From: Bondarzewia mesenterica
Lineage: Eukaryota > Basidiomycota > Agaricomycetes > Russulales > Bondarzewiaceae
Length of the DNA: 64,000 nucleotides
Assembly: GCA_004802705.1 (NCBI GenBank)
Contig: SGPL01000057.1
Coordinates: 30,499 to 94,498, forward strand
Direction of reading: 5' to 3'
Positions 47,601-59,494 of the stretch are shown in pieces. Position 1 is the stretch's first letter. The number at the start of each line of letters is the position of its first letter. The translations under genes were made by a program, and so were the position numbers. The notes below the pieces were generated by a model. The model was not told where the DNA came from. It ran no database searches and worked only from the letters and a program-made list of their open reading frames with translations.

Positions 47601-48759
47601 GGCAAAGTTCGTCCATTTTTTCACTGCCGTCGTCCCTGGAAGAGAGCGATGATGGGGAGGAGACATGTGCAATTGTTTCTACCCATAGCGTGGCTCAGTA
47701 TTTTTAGGTACGGAGCTGAGACTTCACTTACGCCAACCGTTAACAACAGTCAGATGCTGTTGATCAATGTCCGAGCTGTTGTGCTCATCGTGCAGTGGTA
47801 CCATCGAGGAAATGTCAGTCATAGATGCGAAATTATCTTTTGCATGATTTATAGACGACCGTGAGCCTAGTGTATGCTGCCTAGAGAACAACGCAGGTGA
47901 TATCGGGCGTATCAACGGTAGAGGGGGAGAATTAGATCGAGACCATGATTCACTCGGAAGAGCGCTGCAGGAATCCCCAGGTTTGCGTCGCGCAAATGGG
48001 TTGGTTTGGTAAGACTCTAAGACAGCTTTTCGAGTCACCAAGTCCAATTCGAGCTGAATATCTCTAAATAAAAGAATGTGGCGATATTAGAAATTTGCAA
48101 GCGCATACATAGCATATACTCGCAGCAAATCTTCTTGTAGGATGTCAGGCTCTCGGAATATTTCTTTGGACACTGAACGGACACCCGGATCTTTGACAGA
48201 ATCCTGTAATGACTTGGGCAGTCGCTTCATGACGGAAGATGATCCTAGTTTGGGGGTTTGTTGGATGGCTCGAGTGGTCAATACTGAGGACATTGGCGCG
48301 GTGTATGTTTGTTCGAGCTCAACTTTAAAAATAAAGCTTCAGGATCATTCGTGGACTCATAGAAAGTGACGCCTACATAAAGCATTATATTTCCAGCAAC
48401 GTTCCGTCTTCGGCTCACTGGAAAAATTCAAGGCCTTTTGCATCAGCTCGACCGTCAGTTTGTCCGCCTCCCATAAGATCTCAGGTATCACGGAGAGTTG
48501 GGAGCAATACATCTTCATCAGGTCGTCAAGGGGGTCCGATGGAAGGGCCAATGATTGAGGGTCGGTGGTCGGTACCGCAGTCAATCCGTTTGAAAGGATC
48601 TAGGAAATTCATCCGGTCATGAAGTGGTGCTATGAGCGGCAGACCAACCTCATAGATGAGTGACTGTGTGCACTCAGAGAAATCGACTGTAAGGTGGTTT
48701 AAGACGTATTCATCCAGGAGATGGCGTATATGCGCGCGCAGTGAGATTTCGTATTCCAT
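44697..48759 (-). CDS. SHOC1/Zip2-like meiotic ZMM protein (XPF-like, no nuclease motif)
   Basis: Large multi-exon gene, over 1,000 residues. N-terminal parts MEYEISLRAHIRHLLDEYVL, LMKMYCSQLSVIPEILWEAD and GLAHSMFGVIRKIKGIQPLN lead to IELSWRPFKHQTKIPTHDEL. The long exon 45009-46670 has an acidic disordered stretch and then DVDIIIDFETAVLCLSLSSL, LSWRYLHILIVFETYPPSM and IWGERLWLDEAQE. After the last intron but one comes VPLSEFLAMTAEQRAENFSW plus LVGQDRI, an XPF-type double helix-hairpin-helix. The ERKxxxD nuclease motif of XPF/Mus81 is absent, as in SHOC1/ZIP2, which with SPO16 binds branched DNA and stabilises crossover intermediates. Exons near 47.4-47.7 kb are hard to place. The 3' end is convergent with the ABC transporter. 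Confidence 0.7.
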
Positions 48760-48820
48760 GTAACAGAGACCAAGGAGTGACGAGGTCAGTATAGACAAGC
48801 TGCGATACTGAAGATTAGAT

Positions 48821-48847
48821 AGCCGGACGACGTCCGGCTGGCCGGCC
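48821..48847. promoter_or_regulatory. Perfect inverted repeat plus GGCCGGCC in a divergent promoter
   Basis: AGCCGGAC (48821-48828) and GTCCGGCT (48832-48839) are perfect 8-bp arms around GAC, directly followed by the palindrome GGCCGGCC (48840-48847). They sit between the start codons of the SHOC1-like (-) and AP-3 delta (+) genes, which are about 295 bp apart. CGG-containing inverted repeats with short spacers are typical sites of Zn2Cys6 factors. No factor is identified. Confidence 0.45.
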
Positions 48848-49054
48848 GACGGCTAATTCTGGCAAGAGGCCAACTGCACCACGGTCAAGCTCTCTGGAGC
48901 TCTGGAGGTTCAAACGTTCAAGCTCATTGTTCAAGCCTTCAGCACTCTGCGTCCCACAAAGACAAGAAGATATTTCATTCCTTGTCTTTGTCTGGTCTCA
49001 ACCAGTTTTAATTCTTTCTCTTCCCGGCCAACTCTATACCTTCACATAAGTATT

Positions 49055-52000
49055 ATGTGGGAGCGAACCCTTCAGGATCTCATCCGCGGTCTACGAGCGA
49101 ACAAGAAGGACGAAGCCAAGTTTATTGCTCAGGCTGTTGATGAAATTCGCCATGAGATCAGGGATAAGGACATGGAGCTGAAAGCAGGAGCTGTCCTGAA
49201 ACTCACATACGTGCGTCATATATCGAGTTGCCCAATTATTGAGGCTAACAGATAGGTAAATGTACACAGCTACAGATGCTGGGGTATGACATGAGTTGGG
49301 CCTCATTCCACGTAGTGGAGGTCATGTCATCTCCTAAATTCCATCTCAAGAGTGTGGGCTACCTAGCTGCAACTCAATCATTTGGGCAGGATACGGATGT
49401 GCTGATGCTTACGACTAATTTGTTGAAGAAAGTGGGTTTACTCTCACTTGTCTGTGCTCACATTTTTATTCGTCGACTTAGGATCTCAACTCCAATCCAG
49501 CAGACGTTGCCGTAACCTTGAATGGCCTGTCCCACATAGTCTCGCCTGACCTGGCTCGAGATCTCTCCCGCGATTTGGTTTCCATGCTCAACCATTCTCG
49601 ACCTCACATTCGGAAGAGAGCTGTCATTGCAGTTTATAAGGTCCTGTTGAAATATCCGGAAGCGACTGCTTACGCTCTTACCCGGTTGAAAGAGAAACTT
49701 GACGACCCGGACCCAGGTATACACTTTTGCGCCCAAGAAATGAATGAATATTATTGAACTGGCTACAGGGGTTGTTGCCGCCACGGTCAATGTACTATGT
49801 GAACTCGTTCGAAGAGATCCTAGAGATTACCTTCCATTGGCACCACGGCTGTTCCACCTACTGACGACATCTTCTAATAACTGGATGCTCATCAAAACCA
49901 TCAAGTTGGTAAGTATAACAGAGATTGTTATGTGTAGCCATGATTCTGATGTACCTCGCAGTTTGGGTTCCTATCACCCTTTGAGCCGCGTCTAGTGCGA
50001 AAGCTTCAACCACCAATAACAGAGCTCATATCGACAACACCAGCCATCTCTCTTCTTTATGAATGCGTGCATACATGCATTGTCGGAGGCATGTTGCAGA
50101 GTGCATCAGGCCATTCACTTGCAGAGCTGTGCGTTACCAAGCTTGCTGCCTTTCTACAAGATCCAGACCAAAACCGTGAGCAGATCCTACAGTTATCAAT
50201 AGTTCACACTTGACAACTACGAACAGTGAAATATATCGCCCTCCTCGCGTTCGTGAAGATTGTGCCTTCGCACGCACACCTTGTAGCCCAGTACCAAGAC
50301 ATGATACTATCAAGCGTTAACGATCAGGACATTAGCATTCGGATGCGGGCTCTCGATCTTCTCTCCGCAATGGTAGGCCATACATCTTTTCTTACACTAA
50401 ATGGTGAGAGGCTAAGCTGCCGCGCAGACGAACCGCGATAACCTTCAATCAATCGTCCAGCAACTTCTTTCCCATCTTGTCCACCCCGATCCTGCGTCTC
50501 TTCCCACAGCGGCACAGTCGCTAGCGCAGAATGCAGTATCAATATCCCCGAGCAACCTGAAAACCCCCGTCAATCCGAGCCAGTCTCCTGCCTATCGCCT
50601 CATTTTATCCCAGCGCATCCTCAGTATGCTGTCTCAAGACACATACAGCAATATCACTGATTTTCAATGGTATCTTTCTGTGCTCGTCGATCTCGCCTAT
50701 GTCGCGTCTGTGGACGTCGGCTCGCAAATCCGCGATCAGCTGGTTGACATTGTGGGTAGAGTGCGGGCAGTCAGGCGATGGGCTGTTGAATTGATGATTC
50801 GGTTGTTGAGTGACGAAACGTTCTTGTTGAACGCGAAAGAAGAGGGCAGTTGTGCAGAAGTATTGTGGGCTGCCGCTTGGATATGTGGCGAACACTGTGG
50901 GTAAGTCTCATTTCAATACTGGTCTTCATCTGATACAACAACCTGATCACCATATAAGGGAACTGGCCGAACCTCACAAGCTTCTGCCTTACTTGCTACA
51001 CCCCAATATCTCTATCCTTGCGCCAGAGATTATCGAAACTTATCTGCAAGCTGCTACGAAGGTCTTTGGGTTTTGGGCCGCTGAACTGGCTCATCGATGG
51101 GACAATGACAATTTGCCCAAAGTGAAGGAAGTTGTCGATACTATCATTGCTCGCATGGGTGAATTTGCTTCGAGCCCCGAGATCGAAGTGCAGGAGCGGG
51201 TGAGGTGTTCTTTCTTAGCCATTTCCCAATCAACGACTGATAATATTCGTGTCACATAAAGGCTGCCAATGCACTCCAGCTATTCACTTTCGTACGAGCT
51301 GACATTTCTGCGTATCGCCCCAAAACGGAATCGGACTATCGCTTCACGGAGGCCAGTACATCATTTGATGCAACGCAGGGTCAGGAGCCTGAGTTTCCGA
51401 AGAGCTTGTTGCTCATTCGACCTTTGTTTTCCGCATACGATCTTAACCCTGTTGCGGCCGCTGCTCAGTCTCATGTTCCAGTTCCAGAAGGTTTGGTCCT
51501 GGAGGAGTGGATAGTCCCACCACCAAAAGATCCAGTCGCGGAACATGAGGTGTCAGAGACGCTGGATGAAGAGGACCGTCCCGCAAAGAAGAACAAGGGC
51601 AAAGGAAAGGCGAAGACGACCAATGGCGCAAAGATTAATGGTGATAAGAAAAAGAAAAAGAAAGCAGGTGAACGAGCCGTTCTCACACCAGTCGAAAAGG
51701 CCGTGGAAACTCCAGAGGAAAGGGCTGAACGGGAAAGGGTAAGAAATCGTGATTCATATAGGTTGTTGATTAGTGACATCTTCCATCAATTAGCAACGAG
51801 CTCTTCGCCTGGAGAGGCAACGCGACGACCCATATTATATCAAAGACAATCAATCACAACAGAACATTGAAGATATTGATTCAATACCAGTCGTCCGTCT
51901 CGACGATATGCCTCCTATTCCAGGACGTACGTACGTGGAAATGCTCAGGAGGCTTAAAACTTACCCGTACATTTAGCGCAGGATAGTCTCAAACTACCCA

Positions 52001-52320
52001 GCCTGCTGCGAGAATCTGTTACGGCCATATTTTCTGAGCCAATTGTCATCGATAAAGACGGCGAAATGCCCGAAGGCGCTGCTCCTCCACCATCTGTACC
52101 TCCGTCACAAAAACCTTCGCGTCCTGCATCGCCATCAAGTAACGGGACGCCAATTCAGGTTCCGCCGTCGTTCCCTCCATACATCGTCGACGAGGAGATT
52201 CCACGTATTGGCACCCCAGAGCCAATCAAAGTGGTACGTGCGAAGAAGAAGCGGACGGGTACTTCAGGGAAAAATAAAGTGAAACGGGTCGCGGAAGGGT
52301 CATCGGCGGCAGACCGGTAG
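49055..52320 (+). CDS. APL5: AP-3 complex subunit delta
   Basis: About 15 exons, roughly 840-870 residues. MWERTLQDLIRGLRANKKDE starts the trunk; then FIAQAVDEIRHEIRDKDMEL, KAGAVLKLTYLQMLGYDMSW, NPADVAVTLNGLSHIVSPDL, RKRAVIAVYKVLLKYPEAT and WMLIKTIKLFGSLSPFEPRL are adaptin HEAT blocks. The C-terminal part holds ERAANALQLFTFVRADISAY, and a Lys-rich hinge (KKNKGKGKAKTT, GDKKKKKKAGE) close to ERAERERLRALRLERQRDDP. No appendage is visible and the end is disordered (SSAADR). AP-3 sorts cargo from Golgi or endosomes to vacuoles; delta is the large subunit (yeast Apl5). Orthology is strong from the N-terminal half. Confidence 0.92.
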
Positions 52321-52692
52321 ATTACATTGAATTCGAGATAGGATATATGGACGTGAATTGCGCGAGGCGATTTGTACAAGCACTGTTATACACACGCAGG
52401 CAGTCGGAAACACGAGCGGATTATTCGAGGTGAATCTGGTATAAGAAAGGGCGGCAGCTAGGTGTGGGGTGGGGGATACACATGCTCTGCGTGAATGATT
52501 GCACGGATAAATCTGACATGGGATGATCGATTGTGAATGGGCAGATAGAGAAAGAAGAGATGGCGCAAGACAACGCAGATAGCAAAGAACAGATGAAGCC
52601 GTCAGGTCGAAAAAAACAGGTCAAAGATAGTCAATTCTCCACGACTCTCCAAATGGGAGATCGTATTCTGAGTTCGCTTGGTCACGACGGCA
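52321..52692. other. Intergenic, tail-to-tail
   Basis: 3' UTRs of AP-3 delta (+) and the Ste20-type kinase (-). No further signal seen. Confidence 0.45.
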
Positions 52693-54885
52693 TCATCGCT
52701 CATCCTCTACGTGCTCTACGGAGTCCACTATCTCGTTAACCAACTCCATCGTCACGCCAGGTATTGTACGTTCAGCTTCGGTAAATGCTCGTTGGAGTGC
52801 GCTGAGAGCGATGCGTGCTTCCTGCGTTGCAACACGGGGAAATAGCTTTGAAGATAATCGTCAGTCAGGGTTGTTCCGTCATCAATGGAATGGACGTACA
52901 GAAGCGATCGCGGGCAAGACCACAGAATCTAACATGGTGGTATCGGGCAAATCGTCCTCAGGCACATTTTCTTCAAGGTCGCCATCCTCAAAGTCGTCAT
53001 ATTCGTTCGAGGGTTCACGCTGTGCACCTTGTTTACTGCTCTTTTCAAGGCCATGACGGACAGTTGCCTGTTGATCGTACTTCTTCGGTGTCGGCGGTGC
53101 TGAGGGCGGTAGGGGCGGCAACCGATCACCTTTAGCGGTAATGGAAGACGAAATAGATGTGTGCGAATCAGAGCTCTGCATAAGTCGTGCACTGTTACCA
53201 GAAGAGCCGGAACCGGATGATGTATGTGACCGAGCAGTCCCGTTGTAGTCCCAAGTCAGCGGCGGCGCCGAATTTTGTGCGCCATTTGTATGAGCACGTC
53301 CAATCGTACCAGGACGTGCAGCATTACGAACAGTGCCAAAATCCCAGAGATCTTCTGGATCAGCATTCGCAGAGCTAAAGGCATATAAGATCAATTGTCA
53401 GCGCTTTGGCAAAAGAAAAAAGCCTACGAGTCCTCGCCACGATCTTGCTCCTCTTCTTGCAGTCTTTCACCGCCCTCCGCCCTCCACCTCTCATGCCGCT
53501 CAATGAGTTCAGTCAGATAATTGGTCTTCTTCGCCATCCGGATGAATTTGTGTTTGAGTAATTCACGAGCTGTTGGTCGCTACATTGCAGATTTTATCAT
53601 TTCCGATCTATGGAGATATGTCAAAGCATACCTCGCGTGGATCTCTTTGCAGACAATACGAGACAAAGTCTCTGAATGGCTTGGAAAAGCTAACATCGAG
53701 TTGTGGTGGAGGGTTCTTGGGGATGAGGAAGAGAACCTGAGAATATTGCATGCAGTCAACAGAGCAAGGTCGCCATGGTTGAACAACAAGTAATATCTTC
53801 GAGCGTACCTTCATAGGATGAAGCTCAGCATAGGGCGGCTCGCCTTTCGCCAACTCGATGGCCGTGATACCCAAACTCCATATATCAGCTTTGTGATCGT
53901 ACCCACTCTGCTTGATTACTTCCGGCGACATCCAGTAAGGCGTGCCAACAAATGTGTTTTTCTTAGCAGATAAGGTGCCAGACAATTGCCCCGAGACACC
54001 GAAATCAGCGAGCTTGACATCGCCGCCAGCAGAAAGAAGTATGTTGGCAGCTGCTTAGAGTGTCAGTCTAATATTAAGAGAAAAAGGAAAATATCAAGTG
54101 CAACCTTTGATATCCCGATGAAGCTTTCCTTCAGTGTGAAGATAATCCAGTCCACGAAGGAGTTCGCGAATAATGATTGCGATGTACTCTTCCCGGAAGA
54201 CACCTGGCTTCATCTACGCAGCGAAGAGAGATAGAGCTCAATGAAGGACTAGAATGTGTGTGGAACTAACTCACAAGGTCGGAGCATGAGCCACCAGAGC
54301 AATATCTAGAGGAAAGCGATCGGTCCAAATTCGCATGCGGCAATGGATTGATTTCACTCACTCCATAACGATCCAGAGGTGCGACCCCTTCAAATAGGAT
54401 CCGTGGTATCTGAAGAAGCCAATTAAGCAAGCTCAGTATGCGTTTGGTATCAAAAGAAGAGAGGAAGATTGGCGAACGCACTTCGTAACATGAGGGGAAT
54501 CAAGCTGAGATAAAATTTGTATCTCCTGCTGTATATCTTCAATCTCGTCTTCAGCGCTCTCGAGATCAATGATCTTGATTGCTACTGTCTTCTGAGTTCG
54601 TTTGTCGTATCTGGTATATACTTGAGCAGGTGGATAGATGGAGGCCTAGGTTGCAGGCGACATACCCTTTATACACTTCTCCAAACGACCCCTTGCCTGA
54701 CATTCACACGAATCAATCTACGTCCACTACTTTTCAATCGCCCAGAACATACCGATCCTATCCTGTTTCACATAAAACTCTTCTGGGTCCGAGCGATGTG
54801 AATCCTAGAAATCATGAGAAGTGCAAGTTTGGGGATCGACAAAAGATCACGAGTAATCGCCGTATGACAATTGGAAGCTTACCAT
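52693..54885 (-). CDS. Ste20-family kinase, germinal-centre (MST/YSK) type
   Basis: About 10 exons, roughly 490-500 residues. The first exon is just ATG (54883-54885), joined to [18 protein letters not shown]. The kinase domain carries [11 protein letters not shown] (P-loop), [71 protein letters not shown] (catalytic loop), [16 protein letters not shown] (DFG) and [18 protein letters not shown] with the GCK-type activation segment. After [18 protein letters not shown] a Ser-rich, low-complexity tail of about 200 residues ends in a short helical stretch ([18 protein letters not shown]) and VEHVEDER. Closest families are MST3/4-YSK and yeast Sps1/Kic1; it would act in septation, polarity or morphogenesis. 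Confidence 0.88.
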
Positions 54886-55420
54886 GAGTATCGACGGCAA
54901 GCTGTGATAGGGGTATGTACGATATGTCGCGTCTCACGAGTACTGTTACGATGTGAATACGCCGGACCGAGTGCTGCAAAGGCCTAGGATATCAAGAAAC
55001 CCGGGGAACGCTTCTAGCGTCTGGTTATAAACGGGTATTAACCAATAACAAAAACCCCAAGGACAACAAGATGGAGGCGGAAGCGGAGTGGGCTTAAAAG
55101 GGCGTGGAGGACGGTAGGTTCGGTGTAGTCCTCTCCGAGGAACTCGTTCTAACAGTCACACTCAGACCAGTCCGGCAGTTCGCGTGCACCAGCATCCACT
55201 ATGCTTGCCTTTTTAGTCTCTGTCAGGTCCCCTCCCGCAACGCATTTCGAGTGAAACTAATGGCTGACTCACATTTTAACACAGGACCTACTCTGTCCGC
55301 CGGTTTACACTGTTGAACACCAAAGATTACAGTCTCAGCTGCGTGTATCTAAATCACTGGCTTTCCTGGGCCCATGGTCCAATGATCCAGTCTCAGTGTT
55401 TTTATTTGTTTAATCAGCAA
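54886..55420. other. Promoter region of the Ste20-type kinase
   Basis: Between the kinase start and the 3' end of the next minus-strand gene. A CCAAT box (55042-55046, plus orientation) is embedded in an A-rich stretch about 155 bp upstream of the kinase ATG. Two plus-strand frames of 61-70 codons have no domain. Confidence 0.4.
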
Positions 55421-56107
55421 TTAACGCCGGAGACGACCTCTGGCCGAAGTCTTCTCCGTCACCCACTGGCCCGCCAGCACGATAGGAGACAACGGTAGTC
55501 TTTCCTTGAGGACTACTGCAGGAGGCCTTCGCAGAAGCACTTGCATCCCTCTCCCCCCCTCGACCTCAGACTTCGAGTCATCTTCTAAGATAACCATCAC
55601 GTAGCCCCCGATCTCTCCCTTCTCCTTTCCCTCTACTATTTTTATCGACCCTCCCTTCTGCATGATTTCCTGAGCTCGCTCAGCAAGCCTTTCTTTGCTT
55701 AACCCTTCAAAGCCAGGGTTTGTTGGCCGTCGTGGATCGTCTTCGGCTTGGACAGATTTTCGCGCAAGTTTTGTGATAGATGCCGGAATGACGATCCGGA
55801 CCGTCAAAATTGCCAACAGCATCAGACTCACGGCGAGTACGGATGCGACGATGGTATGTTTATGATCTTGTTTGGATCTCGAGTCGGCAGAGGGCTGGGG
55901 TGAGAATCCGTACTCCGCAGGAATTACGACTTCGGCTGCCCTCCTGAGTTTTTCGATGTGGGACGTAAGGCTTGTTGATATAATGAGGATAGATGGCTGC
56001 CCGGTGAGTACTCCAGTGGTAGGGTGGTTCCTCAGGACGGGGTGTGCGTCACAGAGTTGAATAAGTGCACCGGCCACGATGCCTTTGTAAATCCGAAAAA
56101 CGTTCAT
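55421..56107 (-). CDS. Hypothetical single-pass membrane protein
   Basis: A single open frame of 228 codons starting MNVFRIYKGIVAGALIQLCD. One hydrophobic helix near residues 85-108 (TIVASVLAVSLMLLAILTVR) is preceded by a His/Lys segment and followed by basic residues, so the C-terminal half is probably cytosolic. That half contains GLSKERLAERAQEIMQKGGS and a run like GEIGGYVMVILEDDSKSEVE. I recognise no family. Coding is plausible from length and composition; no intron is needed. It shares a roughly 440-bp divergent region with the E2 gene. An upstream exon is possible. Confidence 0.5.
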   Translation of the reverse strand: MNVFRIYKGIVAGALIQLCDAHPVLRNHPTTGVLTGQPSILIISTSLTSHIEKLRRAAEVVIPAEYGFSPQPSADSRSKQDHKHTIVASVLAVSLMLLAILTVRIVIPASITKLARKSVQAEDDPRRPTNPGFEGLSKERLAERAQEIMQKGGSIKIVEGKEKGEIGGYVMVILEDDSKSEVEGGRGMQVLLRRPPAVVLKERLPLSPIVLAGQWVTEKTSARGRLRR

Positions 56108-56544
56108 CAGGACGCGTTCTGGAAAGATCAGTATTTGGTGGAAATCAATGTGGGGCTCATTGGAGGGAGATACCTGATGCTAGCGCTAGCGTGGGGAAAC
56201 AAAGTACGACGGAGAAGTGGGTGGTCCCTCCAAACCTCAGCAACGTTGTAATTCTGACGTTTCAGATCTGTCTGGGTATTTATAGAATCGTTATTGATCT
56301 ATAGACTCGTATACATGCGAGTGCACCGTAAATATGGGTTTTAACATACTGGACTGTTTTTCAGGCGGCCCGTCGCGCGCGGTTGCGCGAAGCTAACGCC
56401 AGTCACGGGCCTCAAAAACTGGACCACGTGCCGCGTTTTACCTACGAAACCTTGCTGTTTCCGTTTTTGTCCTTTCCAAAGTCCCTTCAATCCATTGTTA
56501 AGTTATGGTACCGACCATCAACGTCTTCAAATTCACGAATTACG
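56108..56544. other. Divergent promoter between hypothetical gene and E2
   Basis: The stretch near 56362-56392 is rich in CG (GGCCCGTCGCGCGCGGTTGC). An ATG at 56383, in frame with the E2, would add 54 residues; I prefer the later start. No TATA element was noted near the E2 start. Confidence 0.4.
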
Positions 56545-59494
56545 ATGGCCGGAAGAAAGCGCCGCTCATCTGTCATATCTCATATCGACACTGAAAGGTC
56601 TCCAAAACGCTCTCGTCGCGAAGAATCGCAACTGGAGGAAGACGAAGATGACCTGGAAGCTATCTTGGCGCGCATAAGGGAACAAGAGGAGAGTGAGGCG
56701 CTTGCGCGAAAGCTCCAAGACGAATGGAACAGTGCAGATACAACAGATGCTACAGGGTTTGAGATGGACCACAATGCCATTGTTATCGCGGAAGAAGATG
56801 AAGATGAAGATATCCAAGTCGTTGACGGTGAGGCACTTGCGAAACGTCAGTCTTCTGAGGACGTCAAGAAGGGTAACCGTGTCAGTGTAGCTTCGTCTTC
56901 GTCTTCAATAAAGACAAGAGGTCGTCAATTTGCAGTCGGTCAATCCGCCCAGCCTGGCCCTTCCCGATCAGTTCCACTGTCCTCTCCAGGATTGAACACG
57001 CCGCCGGATATTAGGCTGGAACAGTACGTTGACTTGTTCACTGCCAAGCGGTCGTGTTCGAAATGTGGAAGTTCCCTCGATTCTCCTCGAGGCTTTGTAC
57101 GTTCTTTTCTGGTTTATAACACGACTGAACCGTCGTTTGTTAATTACGGATTCTGAACTTTACAGGTAGCATACTCTGCAACTTTGCCACCACCCAGTCT
57201 TATAAGCCTTTTGCATGTTCCATGTAAAAAATGCAAAATCAACCACTGTCGAGGATGCTCTACTCGCATCGCGTGTCCTCTCTCTTGCAAAGGCAAGGGC
57301 GTAAAGGGTGTAGAGTGTTCTGTCAAAAGTTGTTGCGCTGAGGTCCGCGCGATCGCATTATTCGAAGCCTTGGGAGGCTTCGACAGACTTTACATCAATG
57401 AGCGAGAGGGCTCAGACGCGCGAGCGAAAGATGCTACCGCTCGTGCGCCCAAGGCCACTAGTGCATCCGTCGGTCGTGGTGGAACAGGTTACGGAACTGG
57501 GGGAAGTTATGGAATTTCGGAAGGTTACGCGCGGGGCGGACCTACCCCAGCAATCACTGCCCATAATACACAGGCGCAGAAGTTGGCCGAGCATTGGGAC
57601 GAGGTTATCGTCCGCGCTTTGACCACCATCCGGGACTTCCTTCCAGACCCCTACTCCGACTCTGTACAGGTCTACGACATGATACCGCATGCGGCCATTC
57701 AGCATCTCCTATCCCTCTCCCAGCTCCCCGAACTCCTCGGCAGTCTCCTGCGCAACGACTCTGTCACCGACTGGATTTCCCGCAGTGAGGTCTATTATGC
57801 CATGCTCTCCCTCCTTCGGCGCATGGCCGATTGTGAGCTTACCATCGAAGTACTCATCGATCGGCAGTGGGAGAAGAGCAAGACCTGTGGCATCGAGGAA
57901 TGGATGTGGAAAGATGGCGAGATTGCTTGGGAGAGGCCGAAGCCCACGGCGCCTGCTTCCCGCACGCCGCCGCTGTACGCACACTTCAAGAAGCTGACGA
58001 GGCAGTGCGAGGTCTTTTTGGCTGGCGCTTTCCAACTCATCGATGGCCAGGGCAACGACGAGGTTGAGGACACTGCCCTAAAGGGCACTTCACTGTGTGG
58101 CGACATCATCGTTGCGCGTGATGATATGGAGCGTGCTATGAAGGTGTTGGGCAAAGATGGTTCCTTCGGCACAGACCCTGAGCAAGCTGCTGACCACGAG
58201 CATGGTGCTGATGATGAAACTCACATCACTGAATCTGGAGAAGGTAAGAAAAATGCCAAAGCCAAGGTCAAGAGCAAGGGCAAGGAAAGGGACCCTGCGG
58301 TGGATATGGAGAGAGCATACACTCGCGATTGCGAGCGGCTGGCCTTCAAACATATTTCACTCTCGGTGCCCGACGTTGACGGATTGCGTTACCTCAATCA
58401 TCATTACGCGAACGACCTAGCTCAAACTGCGAACGCGAGCAGGAATCCAAAGGATAGGTTGCATCTTGTCAAGGAGCTGGCCGTGATGGCTACATCCCTA
58501 CCTCCGGGTGTATGGGTCCGCGTCGACGAAGTGCGGAACGACGCCATGTGAGTCTGTCACCATCACCGCGACGTCAGGGCTAATTCCTATTCACGTCATC
58601 ACAGAAAGATCATGATCGCAGGACCGCAAGGCACACCGTACGAGGGCGGGCTCTTCGAGTTTGACTGCTTCATGCCCTTGGAGTACCCCAGTAGACCGCC
58701 GCTGATGCACCTTCGCACGACCGGCAATGGACACGTGGGTTTTAACCCCAACTTATACAACACGGGCAAAGTCTGCCTGTCCTTGCTCGGGACTTGGAGT
58801 GGTCGGTGAGTAGACAGTTTTGATATCACAGATGAGTCTGCGCCTTTCGGAATGTTGACACTCACTGGCGTGTTTCGCAACGCAGTCCCGAAGAACAGTG
58901 GTCGAGAAATTCCACCCTCCTGCAGGTCGTTGTCAGCATCCAAAGCATGATCCTCATCGACCTGCCTTATTTCAACGAGTCAGTTCTTTCCTGCAGTCCA
59001 AAGTCTCGAACATATGTCTTCGTGTGCATGCTGATGTGAGGAACGATTGTATCATGCAGACCTGGGTATGGCCAAGCCAATCCGAATCACCCCGCCAGCA
59101 TCGCATACAACATGTCCACACGCATGAACACAGTCCGGTGGGCCATAGTTGATTGGATGAACGACAAGCATCGCAATGGCATCTGGGCTGTACGCGCCCC
59201 CTCCTCTTTTACGTTACCTATGTCGTCTCATCACAACGATCTCCTCTAGGACGTCATCGCCTCCCACTTCACGATCCGCAAAGCCTCCATCCGCAAAGCG
59301 TAAGTCCCACCACACATAAAAACGTATCATCGTCCGCCCGTCACACCCACCTCACACAATCGAATATGTCTCCCGCTCTTAGCATCCAAACCTGGACCGA
59401 AGCCCAGCCGCATCTGCTCGGAGACCCTTTGAAACAGTTCGATGACGGTATCAAAGTCGTCGAGAAGTGGCCGCAAGCAGGTCAAGAGGAGTAG
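56545..59494 (+). CDS. UBE2O/BIRC6-like ubiquitin-conjugating enzyme with Cys-rich region
   Basis: About 8 exons, some 870 residues. The start [20 protein letters not shown] is followed by a coiled acidic stretch ([20 protein letters not shown]) and a Ser-rich linker. A Cys-rich block starts [14 protein letters not shown], then [26 protein letters not shown] and [10 protein letters not shown], with 13 or more cysteines. A long helical middle has [17 protein letters not shown]. The C-terminal UBC fold reads [40 protein letters not shown] and [19 protein letters not shown], whose Cys is the catalytic residue, then [20 protein letters not shown]. The LLGTWSG and YFNEPGY blocks are hallmarks of UBE2O/BIRC6 E2s, which can act as combined E2/E3 enzymes. 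Upstream in-frame ATG at 56383 not used. Confidence 0.88.
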
